From a virus: a stretch of DNA of 64,000 bases. Shown here one piece after another: positions 57,264 to 64,000 of the stretch; positions within the stretch are counted from its first letter, which is position 1; every line of letters starts with the position of its first letter. Location of the stretch: positions 1 through 64,000 of the IMG/VR virus record IMGVR_UViG_3300033142_001600; one strand, written 5' to 3'. A model generated the notes under the pieces. That model searched no databases. It saw nothing but the letters and a program-made list of their open reading frames with translations, and was not told the origin of the DNA. The translations under genes and the position numbers were made by a program.

Positions 57264-58448
57264 ATGTTTAAATTTAAGACATATGCTAAAGCCGAGTTAG
57301 TAACAGACGCGGATGGTGCATTAAAGAAGACTTTAGCTGGACGAGTTGATATTCCTGATGATGCCCCGTTTGATCTTTTGTTTTTTAAAGCCATTTATTT
57401 AACTAGTGGTTCAAACCTTAATCATGTGTATTTTGATAAAGCCGAGCTTACAAAGTCTATAGATACTGTAGCTAATAAAGCTATGGATATTGAACATGAG
57501 GAACAAGGTATAGTTGGTCATATATATGCTGCTTCGTTTTTTGGCGCAAAAAATAATGAGCCTATAGAAGCTGATAAGTTATCTAGTTATGAAGGTGAGG
57601 CTGATGTTGTTATAGCTGGAGTAGTTTATAGAGATAGATTTCCAAAATTAGCTTCTGAAATAGCAAAGGGAAGCTGGTATATTTCTATGGAAACTTATTA
57701 TGCTTCTTTTGATATAAAGGTTGGTGATGTTTTGTTAGATTATGATACGGCTGTTTCTTTAGGTATGGCAGATCTTATAGGGCAAGATGTAACATTAAAG
57801 AAATCGGGAGAAGTAATTACGTCTGGAATAGCAAAAAAAGTAATTAGAGATTTACATTTTTCTGGAGGTGGTTTCGTAAAAGAGCCAGCTAATCCTACAT
57901 CAGTAGTTTTAGATACATCTTGTAATAAAACAATTGATATAGCTGTTGTTACGTCAAAAAATGATAATAAAAATGATATTAACAACAATAAGAGAGATAA
58001 TGTTGATATGGGTTCTAATAAGATGAATTTAGAAGAAGTATGTGCTTTTATTGAATGTTTGATAGAAGACTATGAAAAAGAGTTTTCGCGTCCCAATTAT
58101 GATACTCTAATTAAAGAAGTTGATGATGCGCTGACTGCTGTTTCGGGACTTATTTGTAAAGAGTGTGCGAAGAAGTGGACAACTAAATATATAAATTCTT
58201 TGCCTAACAGTGCTTTTATTATTATTGAACCTGCTTATACTAGTGGTAAAACTGATAATAAAAACGCTAGACACTTACCTTATAAAGATGACGCAGGTAA
58301 AGTTGATTTGCCACACTTACGTAATGCTTTAGCAAGGTGTGGTCAAATTAAACCTGTTACAGATTCTATTTCTCAGGATTCATTAAGAAGTAAAGCCTGT
58401 AAGAAGGCACAAAGCCTTGGTAAGAAACATTTAAAGAAAAAGAAGTAA
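57264..58448 (+). CDS. Prohead protease-like protein with extra C-terminal domain
   Basis: 394 residues. The N-terminal 220 fit capsid-maturation proteases: DIEHEEQGIVGHIYAASF near 75 with His, GSWYISMETYY near 132 with Ser, and FSGGGFVKEPANPTSVV near 200. The C-terminal 120 carry LPNSAFIIIEPAY and RHLPYKDDAGKVDLPHLRNALARC, a separate small domain that occurs in other phage head proteins. Between is a Lys/Asn linker. Probably cleaves scaffold and capsid proteins. Confidence 0.75.
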   Translation: MFKFKTYAKAELVTDADGALKKTLAGRVDIPDDAPFDLLFFKAIYLTSGSNLNHVYFDKAELTKSIDTVANKAMDIEHEEQGIVGHIYAASFFGAKNNEPIEADKLSSYEGEADVVIAGVVYRDRFPKLASEIAKGSWYISMETYYASFDIKVGDVLLDYDTAVSLGMADLIGQDVTLKKSGEVITSGIAKKVIRDLHFSGGGFVKEPANPTSVVLDTSCNKTIDIAVVTSKNDNKNDINNNKRDNVDMGSNKMNLEEVCAFIECLIEDYEKEFSRPNYDTLIKEVDDALTAVSGLICKECAKKWTTKYINSLPNSAFIIIEPAYTSGKTDNKNARHLPYKDDAGKVDLPHLRNALARCGQIKPVTDSISQDSLRSKACKKAQSLGKKHLKKKK

Positions 58449-58576
58449 GTAATTAACTTTCTATTGTTTTATAGAAAGTATTTTTTTTAAAGTATTGTAG
58501 GGAGTTAACTAAATGTTTGTTAACCTATGATATGGTTGGGAGAAGTATCAATGGTTTTAACATATAAAATTATATA

Positions 58577-58717
58577 TGTAATAGTTGTGGGGTCAAACTT
58601 GATAGAGATGTCAATGCCGCAATAAGTTTTAAAATGGCCGCAAGTTCTGCGGTGACAGCCTGTGGACACGGGGGCGCTGATCATGTTTTACATGATGAAA
58701 CAGATGTTAATTATTAA
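58577..58717 (+). pseudogene. Relic 3' end of a tnpB-like (IS200/IS605 OrfB) gene, copy 1
   Basis: Forty-six open codons read CNSCGVKLDRDVNAAISF and then VTACGHGGADH, the end of TnpB: second zinc-ribbon CxxC, the RuvC-III DRDxNAA and the usual tail. Bases 58585-58698 are identical to 59186-59299. A 13-bp direct repeat (AATGTTTGTTAAC at 58512 and 58716) flanks it. It lacks the rest of tnpB. Less AT-rich than its surroundings. The same segment of intact elements overlaps the guide-RNA scaffold. Confidence 0.75.
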
Positions 58718-58750
58718 TGTTTGTTAACGAGTTTAGGACGGTTATAACTG

Positions 58751-59143
58751 ATGGCGCTAAAAGATAAGAAACCTGTTCCAAATATGGTAGGTATGCGTGC
58801 TAATGCTGAAAAAGCTCTAATTATGAAAGATATGGGTAACGGTCATATGAGGCCTTTTATGTGGGGGTCTACTATTACTGTTGCTAGTGGGGATAATAAT
58901 GCATTAGTAGCTAGTGGAACAATGGCGGATGTGTATGTAGACGAGGCTGTGTATGCTCTAAGTGATGGAGATTATCGTATCGCTAAAGATGCTGCAACAC
59001 ATACGGTAAAAATTGAGACGTTGACTACGAGTGGTGTTAATGCCGATTTTGATGTTGATGTTGTAGTATTTATGTCTACAGCTGCTACGATAGATATTAA
59101 TGACTATACCGGAAAAAGAGGGTATTCGGTAGGTAATTATTAA
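58751..59143 (+). CDS. Head protein of unknown function, decoration-like
   Basis: 130 residues. Strands with TITVASGDNNALVASGTMADVYV and a VNADFDVDVVVFMS segment suggest a small beta protein, as in capsid decoration proteins. Located between protease and scaffold-like genes and bracketed by the two tnpB relics. The start ATG has a weak AGGA. Confidence 0.6.
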   Translation: MALKDKKPVPNMVGMRANAEKALIMKDMGNGHMRPFMWGSTITVASGDNNALVASGTMADVYVDEAVYALSDGDYRIAKDAATHTVKIETLTTSGVNADFDVDVVVFMSTAATIDINDYTGKRGYSVGNY

Positions 59144-59171
59144 AAAAAGAACAAATATTGGCACACAAAAG

Positions 59172-59330
59172 TGTGTATGTAATGATTGTGGGGTCAAACT
59201 TGATAGAGATGTCAATGCCGCAATAAGTTTTAAAATGGCCGCAAGTTCTGCGGTGACAGCCTGTGGACACGGGGGCGCTGATCATGTTTTACATGATGAG
59301 AATTTGGGACGGTTATATTATAATGATTGA
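59172..59330 (+). pseudogene. Relic 3' end of a tnpB-like gene, copy 2
   Basis: CVCNDCGVKLDRDVNAAISF and VTACGHGGADH again; bases 59186-59299 are identical to copy 1. It starts near a CACAC/GTGTG hairpin (59163-59175) and its frame runs into the next gene start. Retention of a perfect 114-bp identity suggests recent duplication or gene conversion. Confidence 0.75.
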
Positions 59331-60036
59331 TCTTACGACCAAGACTGAACTTGAAAAATTAGTTAAGAATATTTTTTCTAAGAAAGAAGACTCTGATAAG
59401 AAAGAGATGCTTGTTGAGGCTTTAGAAAATGCAAAGTCTAAATTGGTAGAAACTTCTAATCTTATTGCTGAAAGGGATTCTGAAATTGCAGAGATGGCTA
59501 CAAAGATAGAAGAGTTGGATGCTTCTGTTGAGACTCTTACTGCTTCTGCGACTGAAACTGATGAGACTCTTAAAGCTAAAAAAGAAGAATTAACTAAAGT
59601 TTCAGAAGAGTTAGAAACAGAAAAGGCAAAAACAGCAGAACATGAGTCTGCTATGGAAAAGAAAGATGTTGAAGTTACATCTATGAAAGAAGAATTTAAA
59701 AAAGTATCTTCTGAATTAGATACAATTAAGAAAGACGCTATTGTTGAAAAGCGTATGTCAGCTTTGGAGGAAGCAGGTTTGCTTCGTTCTGATGAAGAAG
59801 GCGTTACTGCTCAAAAAGAAAAAGTATCAGCATTTTCTGATGAGGAATATGAGATTTATAAAAAAGAACTAGAAGAAATTAAAGCTTCTATTGTTGCTTC
59901 TTTAAAGGATAAAACTATTGATCCTAAAAATAAAGATAAAGGTAATACAACTCTTAATTTAGAAGGTGATAACGAGCCTACTATAAAAGACATTGGAGAA
60001 GCTTTAGGTGAATTATTTTATGGAAAAAAAGAATAA
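59323..60036 (+). CDS. Scaffold-like coiled-coil protein
   Basis: 237 residues from the ATG at 59323. Earlier in-frame starts would lie in the tnpB relic and are unlikely. Nearly all helical and Glu/Lys-rich: long heptad repeats over 20-170, then a hinge and GEALGELFYGKKE end. This place before the capsid gene and composition fit a scaffolding/prohead core protein cleaved by the protease. Confidence 0.7.
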   Translation: MIDLTTKTELEKLVKNIFSKKEDSDKKEMLVEALENAKSKLVETSNLIAERDSEIAEMATKIEELDASVETLTASATETDETLKAKKEELTKVSEELETEKAKTAEHESAMEKKDVEVTSMKEEFKKVSSELDTIKKDAIVEKRMSALEEAGLLRSDEEGVTAQKEKVSAFSDEEYEIYKKELEEIKASIVASLKDKTIDPKNKDKGNTTLNLEGDNEPTIKDIGEALGELFYGKKE

Positions 60037-60077
60037 AAGTAAATACGATTTAAGAATATAATGGAGGTAAGATAAAC

Positions 60078-60659
60078 ATGTTTATTCCTAGAGATCCTGT
60101 TAATGAAAATATGTTTTGTCAATATATAGCCACTACTTCAAGTGGTGGAACTGGAGAGTTTCTTGCTTATGCGGGTGCTGTTGTATACATTTGTGATGCT
60201 ACTTGTGATAGTACACATGGTTCTAATACAGAAACCTATGTTAAAGTAAGTACTAGTGTGAGTGGTAATCACTTTGGTTTTTTAGAGCAGTCAATTAAGA
60301 CTGGGTATCATTCTATTCACCCTGCAGGCTATATAATGGATAAAGATTTTGGGATGTCCCATGTAGTTGCACAGCCTACGTTTGCTGCGGGGACTCGTAC
60401 TGTAAATGGTACTAAAGCTACTCCTGTTGGTATAGCCCATCTTGGTATTTGGGAAACCACACATTATAATAATGGTGGAGTTGCCATTAAATCCGGTGCT
60501 GCGATGTATGTCAGTGCAAATGATGGCGGTAAGATATGTACTTCTTCAAGCGGTGCTACTCAAGTTGCTTGGTGTATGAAGGGTGTTACTGCAGCTAAAG
60601 AAGCTAAGAATGTTTTGGGTACTACATTGTATCCAATTAGAATTAAACTTTTGATATAA
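60078..60659 (+). CDS. Head decoration-like protein
   Basis: 193 residues. MFIPRDPVNENMF, then beta-strand repeats with SSGG and TCDSTHGSN loops and a C-terminal LYPIRIKLLI. Its position immediately before the major capsid gene fits a decoration or stabilisation protein. Ribosome site GGAGG is good. No motif proves the role. Confidence 0.65.
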   Translation: MFIPRDPVNENMFCQYIATTSSGGTGEFLAYAGAVVYICDATCDSTHGSNTETYVKVSTSVSGNHFGFLEQSIKTGYHSIHPAGYIMDKDFGMSHVVAQPTFAAGTRTVNGTKATPVGIAHLGIWETTHYNNGGVAIKSGAAMYVSANDGGKICTSSSGATQVAWCMKGVTAAKEAKNVLGTTLYPIRIKLLI

Positions 60660-60718
60660 AAGTAATAATGTTTAAAATATAGGCCGACGAAAAATTAGGC
60701 TATGGAGGATTATATATT

Positions 60719-61801
60719 ATGGATAGAAGTGAATTAGTAAAGCTATTTAAAGCTGCTGCTTCTGTTGATGGGTCTGGTAGTATTGCTGCTCTTAAAGATT
60801 TTGCAGCTGCATTAACTATTCCTATTCTTCAGAAGATAGAGCTCGATTCTATTATGCGCGGTTTGTTTGCGGTTGAAAGATTAGAGCCGGGCGCACAAGC
60901 ATCATATCCTATTGCAGACGATATGTATGACATCCCAGTGTGGCTTTTACCTGGGCTGGGTTATGTTGCACAGAACTTTATTGAAGGTATGGGAGAAGAA
61001 GTGTATATTCCTACTTTTGATATGGCTGCATCTGCAGATTGGAAAGTTAAATATGCTCTTGAAGGAAGAGTAGACGTTTTGGCAAAAGCAATTGCTAAGG
61101 TAGCAAAAACAATTGGAGAGTATGAAGATGACTGTGGTTGGAATGTGATTGTTCCTGCTGTAACTTCTGCTTGGGTAGCCCAAGGATTACTTACTGGTCG
61201 TCCTGCTCCTATATATGAGGTAGCTCCCGCTAGTCCTGGTGCTGGTTATCTTTCTAAAGAGCTAATCAATAAAATGATAGTTGGTATGGAACGTATTGGA
61301 CGAAGACTTACTGATTTGTATATTAGTCCAGAGGATGCTGCTGATATACGTGAGTGGACTGATACTGATATTGATCCTGTAACTAGGCGTGAGATTTTCC
61401 AAGCTGCAGGTATGACAGGTATTTGGGGTGTAGCAATGCATCCAGTTAGACACCTCGGCGTTACTGGTAAGTATAACATTAATGGTTATGATGCAGAAGA
61501 GTATGAGTATAGTAAGTTTACTTGTGCTGATGGTGATGTTTTTCATGATTATACAATTACTAATGCAAATATTGTTAATGATGAGGGTGTTGTAACTCAA
61601 TTAGGTGAAACTCAAATTTATGGATTTGATCTTTCGGTTAATGATTCATTAGTTATGCCTATCAAGAAAGAATATGAAGCAATAGATGATCCAACACTCT
61701 TAAGACGCCAGAAAATCGGCTTTTTCGGATGGCAAGAAATCGGATTTAGTTGTTTAGACCCGAGAATGATGTGTATGGGAATTATAGATAGATCACTATA
61801 A
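60719..61801 (+). CDS. Major capsid protein
   Basis: 360 residues with typical HK97-type head-protein wording: AAASVDGSGSIAALKDFAAALT at the N terminus, LPGLGYVAQNFIEGMGEEVYIPTFDMAASADWKV, and DPRMMCMGIIDRSL at the end. Less AT-rich with favoured codons, as expected of the most expressed gene. GGAGGA site, and a strong terminator follows. No clear protease cleavage site is evident. Confidence 0.85.
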   Translation: MDRSELVKLFKAAASVDGSGSIAALKDFAAALTIPILQKIELDSIMRGLFAVERLEPGAQASYPIADDMYDIPVWLLPGLGYVAQNFIEGMGEEVYIPTFDMAASADWKVKYALEGRVDVLAKAIAKVAKTIGEYEDDCGWNVIVPAVTSAWVAQGLLTGRPAPIYEVAPASPGAGYLSKELINKMIVGMERIGRRLTDLYISPEDAADIREWTDTDIDPVTRREIFQAAGMTGIWGVAMHPVRHLGVTGKYNINGYDAEEYEYSKFTCADGDVFHDYTITNANIVNDEGVVTQLGETQIYGFDLSVNDSLVMPIKKEYEAIDDPTLLRRQKIGFFGWQEIGFSCLDPRMMCMGIIDRSL

Positions 61802-61825
61802 GTTGTTATAATGTTTATATATTTG

Positions 61826-61855
61826 AAGCCCTAGCAGCAATGTTAGGGCTTTTTA
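61826..61855 (+). terminator. Intrinsic terminator of the capsid unit
   Basis: AAGCCCTA (61826-61833) pairs with TAGGGCTT (61844-61851), followed by T residues. Ends the head operon. Confidence 0.93.
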
Positions 61856-61896
61856 TTGGTATAAAGCAAAAGATAGATGTTTATGGTGTTATATTT

Positions 61897-61912
61897 TGGC
61901 ACAAGTATTGCA
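61897..61912 (+). promoter_or_regulatory. Sigma-54-type promoter, consensus-like
   Basis: TGGCAC-AAGTA-TTGCA, 32 bp before the endonuclease start at 61944 and after a terminator, so the gene is independently expressed. Confidence 0.8.
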
Positions 61913-61943
61913 TTAAATATGTTTAAACTAGTGAGGGGTTTTT

Positions 61944-63431
61944 ATGCCGAAGTATAAACCGAAAAAATGTAAGTTATGTAATGAGTTGTTTATACCGACT
62001 TCTGGTAACCAGCTTGTTTGTCTTGATTGTATTCCAGAACGTAAGAAAATCTATATATCAAAATATGGTAAAGAAAAACATATAAAAAAACAATTAGCTA
62101 AAGGGTTGGGTAAGCCACAAAAATGCCCTTTGTGCGGCGAAATATTTATTACTTTAGATAGCAAGAGAAAGTATTGTGGTTCTGAAGAATGTGAAAAAAT
62201 AAGATGTGAGATAAAAAGTAAAAAAATACAAAAAAGAAGAACAGAAATACGAAAAAAGAAAAAAGTAGACAAATTAAAACATTTTTTGTTTAAAGTGTAT
62301 AATACTGAAGAATTTAAGGGTGAGATAAAAATAAAGAACACATCTGGTCAAATAACATATTCTGATGAGTATGTTAAATATTATTTTTCAAAATATGGTT
62401 ATAAAGTATTAGATAAATATAAAAATTTTGGAACAAAAATGAGTGTTATTTGTCCAAACAACCACCCACAAAAGATATCTTTTCAAAACTTTTTTAGAAA
62501 AAATCAAAGATGTAAGCAATGTGCTATTGAATCAAAAACATGTGGAACAAAGTGGGAAAATGATATTTTTATGCTACTTACAGAGAATAATATAAATTTT
62601 GATTATAGGGTACGAACAATATTAGAAAATAAATTGGAATTAGATTTCTATATTCCGAAATATAAAGTTGCTATAGAGTTGTGTGGTCTATACTGGCATT
62701 CCGAGATTGGTGGAAAAAAAGAAAGAAAATACCATAGAAATAAATATTTGGAATGTGTCAAGAAAGGTATAAGGTTAATAACAGTATTTGAAGATGAATA
62801 TGTTAATTTTCCTGATGTTGTTAAATCTAGGATTTTACATGCTCTTGGCGTATCAACACAAAAACTGTATGCTAGAAAAACAGAAGTAAAAATAGTTAAT
62901 AATAAACAGGCTTCTAACTTTTTGAATAAAAGTCATTTACAAAAAAGTTCGCCGTGTAAATTTAGTATTGGAATGTTTGAAGGAGAAAAACTTATTGGTG
63001 TTATGACTTGGGGCGCTATGTCTAGGGCACATGCTAAAGTAGACGGATTACCAACACTTGAATTAAAAAGATTTGCGTTTAGTTCTTATTTACATGTTGT
63101 TGGGGGCGCGTCCAAAATGTTTAAATTTTCTATCAACTATATAAAAAACAATTTAAGAGAAATAGAATTTATTAAGTCATATTGCGATCTGAGGTATGCT
63201 AATTATAAAAATACTATTTATTCTGTTCTAGGTTTTGATTTATATGATGAAACAACAGGTTCTCCTCATTATATAGGTAACAATTATAATTCTCGTATTA
63301 GAAACCAGTCTCTGAGAAAAACTAAAGAAGAAAGGCTTTTAGGAAAAACAGAATGGGAGTTAAGAAAGGAACAAGGTTATGATAGGATTTGGGATTGCGG
63401 TCATAGGTCATATATTTTTTATATAAGATAG
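61944..63431 (+). CDS. Homing endonuclease, Vsr-like (EDxHD) nuclease
   Basis: 495 residues. CKLCNELFIPTSGNQLVCLDC and CPLCGEIF at the start form two zinc modules. A basic linker follows, then TSGQITYSDEYVKYYFSKYG. The nuclease core is ELDFYIPKYKVAIELCGLYWHSE with TVFEDEYV. The C-terminal third (LKRFAFSSYLHVVGGASKMFKF, SYCDLRYANY) matches those of the genes at 37367 and 51590, which all end with YDRIWDCG. It lacks the 24-residue repeats of the other two. Placed between the capsid gene and the next operon. Confidence 0.85.
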   Translation: MPKYKPKKCKLCNELFIPTSGNQLVCLDCIPERKKIYISKYGKEKHIKKQLAKGLGKPQKCPLCGEIFITLDSKRKYCGSEECEKIRCEIKSKKIQKRRTEIRKKKKVDKLKHFLFKVYNTEEFKGEIKIKNTSGQITYSDEYVKYYFSKYGYKVLDKYKNFGTKMSVICPNNHPQKISFQNFFRKNQRCKQCAIESKTCGTKWENDIFMLLTENNINFDYRVRTILENKLELDFYIPKYKVAIELCGLYWHSEIGGKKERKYHRNKYLECVKKGIRLITVFEDEYVNFPDVVKSRILHALGVSTQKLYARKTEVKIVNNKQASNFLNKSHLQKSSPCKFSIGMFEGEKLIGVMTWGAMSRAHAKVDGLPTLELKRFAFSSYLHVVGGASKMFKFSINYIKNNLREIEFIKSYCDLRYANYKNTIYSVLGFDLYDETTGSPHYIGNNYNSRIRNQSLRKTKEERLLGKTEWELRKEQGYDRIWDCGHRSYIFYIR

Positions 63432-63526
63432 TGTTTGTGTGTTAAAATTCTTCTGCCCGCCAAAAAGAAATAACCCCACTAAACCAATTATAGTAAGGGA
63501 TTTAATTCACAAATAGGAGATTTATT

Positions 63527-64000
63527 ATGGAAGGTTATGTCAAGAACATAGGAAAGGCGCCGATTTATATTTTTAAAGGAGTTGTGAACGTTAATGAAAT
63601 TATTACTTTTGATACGTTGTTAAAAAGGTTTGGAGACGTGGCCGATACAAGTAGCGAAAGAGTGTTTGCCGATTGGTTATCGAAGAATAAATTCATAAAT
63701 AAAAGTAGATGGCAAATAGTTACAAAAAAGGCAGCTAAAGTAAAAAAAATTCCGGCCACAGAAGTATCGTCTGATGAAACAAAAGTTAAATTAGAGAAAT
63801 TGGAAAAACCAGAGAAAGTAGAACCAGAAGAAATAGAAAAAATAAAAGAAATAGAACCCGTTTCTAAAGTTACTGCTACTAATAGAGAGATTATAAAACA
63901 ATCAGTTGCTGGTGTAAAGAAAGAAATGACCATCGATTATATTGTGAATATAAAAACTCTAAATATGAAAAAAGAAATTAATAGAATTGATGATTTAAAA
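63527..64000 (+). CDS. Partial gene at the right edge, unknown function
   Basis: The ATG at 63527 follows AGGAG and its frame stays open for 158 codons to the window edge. Residues 1-65 look like a small beta/alpha domain (GKAPIYIFKGVVNVNEI); residues 70-115 are Lys/Glu/Pro linker. Head-to-tail connector genes commonly occur here, but nothing identifies it. Confidence 0.7.
   Translation, partial: MEGYVKNIGKAPIYIFKGVVNVNEIITFDTLLKRFGDVADTSSERVFADWLSKNKFINKSRWQIVTKKAAKVKKIPATEVSSDETKVKLEKLEKPEKVEPEEIEKIKEIEPVSKVTATNREIIKQSVAGVKKEMTIDYIVNIKTLNMKKEINRIDDLK

Noticed and set aside
59158-59175. TGGCAC near the second tnpB relic
   Set aside because: No GC element at the required distance; the bases belong to a CACAC/GTGTG hairpin.
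1-64000. CRISPR array
   Set aside because: No series of identical repeats with unique spacers was seen; the short repeats found are iterons or duplicated intergenic segments.

Overview
This window looks like part of a large, AT-rich genome of a tailed double-stranded DNA phage (Caudoviricetes). Head genes on the + strand run in the usual order: terminase large subunit, portal, prohead protease, scaffold-like protein, major capsid protein. The rest is dense with short, tightly spaced or overlapping genes that mostly have AAGGAG-type ribosome binding sites. The standard genetic code fits. The host is unknown. An anaerobic ribonucleotide reductase pair (NrdD/NrdG), a PgpH-like HD domain of the kind that degrades c-di-AMP, and many promoters with the -24/-12 architecture of sigma-54 suggest an anaerobic or facultative bacterium that uses RpoN.

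Layout. 1-770 is non-coding, with iteron-like repeats and a double palindrome just upstream of a sigma-54-type promoter. 772-1482 holds a GIY-YIG nuclease and a small gene. 1605-10604 is a leftward block of small genes: two SSB paralogues, a macro domain, a NADAR protein, a DUF488-like protein and tiny membrane peptides. It also holds two palindrome-bounded structured elements. 10850-26629 is a rightward block of small genes, then DnaK, an MT-A70 methyltransferase, a sugar-phosphate/nucleotidyltransferase pair, RNase HII, a roughly 700-nt gene-free structured region, an HD hydrolase, a 5'-nucleotidase-like HAD, an RNA ligase and a methyltransferase. 26652-32625 is leftward and carries a diversity-generating retroelement (DGR) type reverse transcriptase, its C-type-lectin-like variable protein and tail fibre genes. 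32728-36907 is rightward: release-factor-like GGQ protein, a frameshifted DUF2130 gene, small membrane and lipoproteins, tRNA-Asn, tRNA-Thr and PyrE. 36904-41147 is leftward nrdD, homing endonuclease, nrdG. 41457-63431 is mostly rightward: virion and adhesin-like proteins, ThyX, ClpP, a second HD hydrolase, head morphogenesis genes and homing endonucleases. A gene cut by the window edge begins at 63527.

Themes. (1) At least fourteen sites fit TGGCAY-N5-TTGCA, the sigma-54 pattern. Nearly all lie directly upstream of genes, one of them on the minus strand in front of nrdD, which suggests a phage regulon read by RpoN holoenzyme. (2) The DGR has RT and target gene but no template repeat that I can find in this window. 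(3) Two perfect 114-bp copies of the 3' end of a tnpB-like transposon gene bracket one small head gene. (4) Several strongly folded non-coding stretches have no evident family. (5) Homing endonucleases of several families sit next to nrdD/nrdG, the terminase and the capsid gene. (6) Nucleotide, NAD/ADP-ribose and cyclic-dinucleotide functions point to takeover of host metabolism or signalling, or to counter-defence. All similarity statements come from reading motifs; no database search was run.
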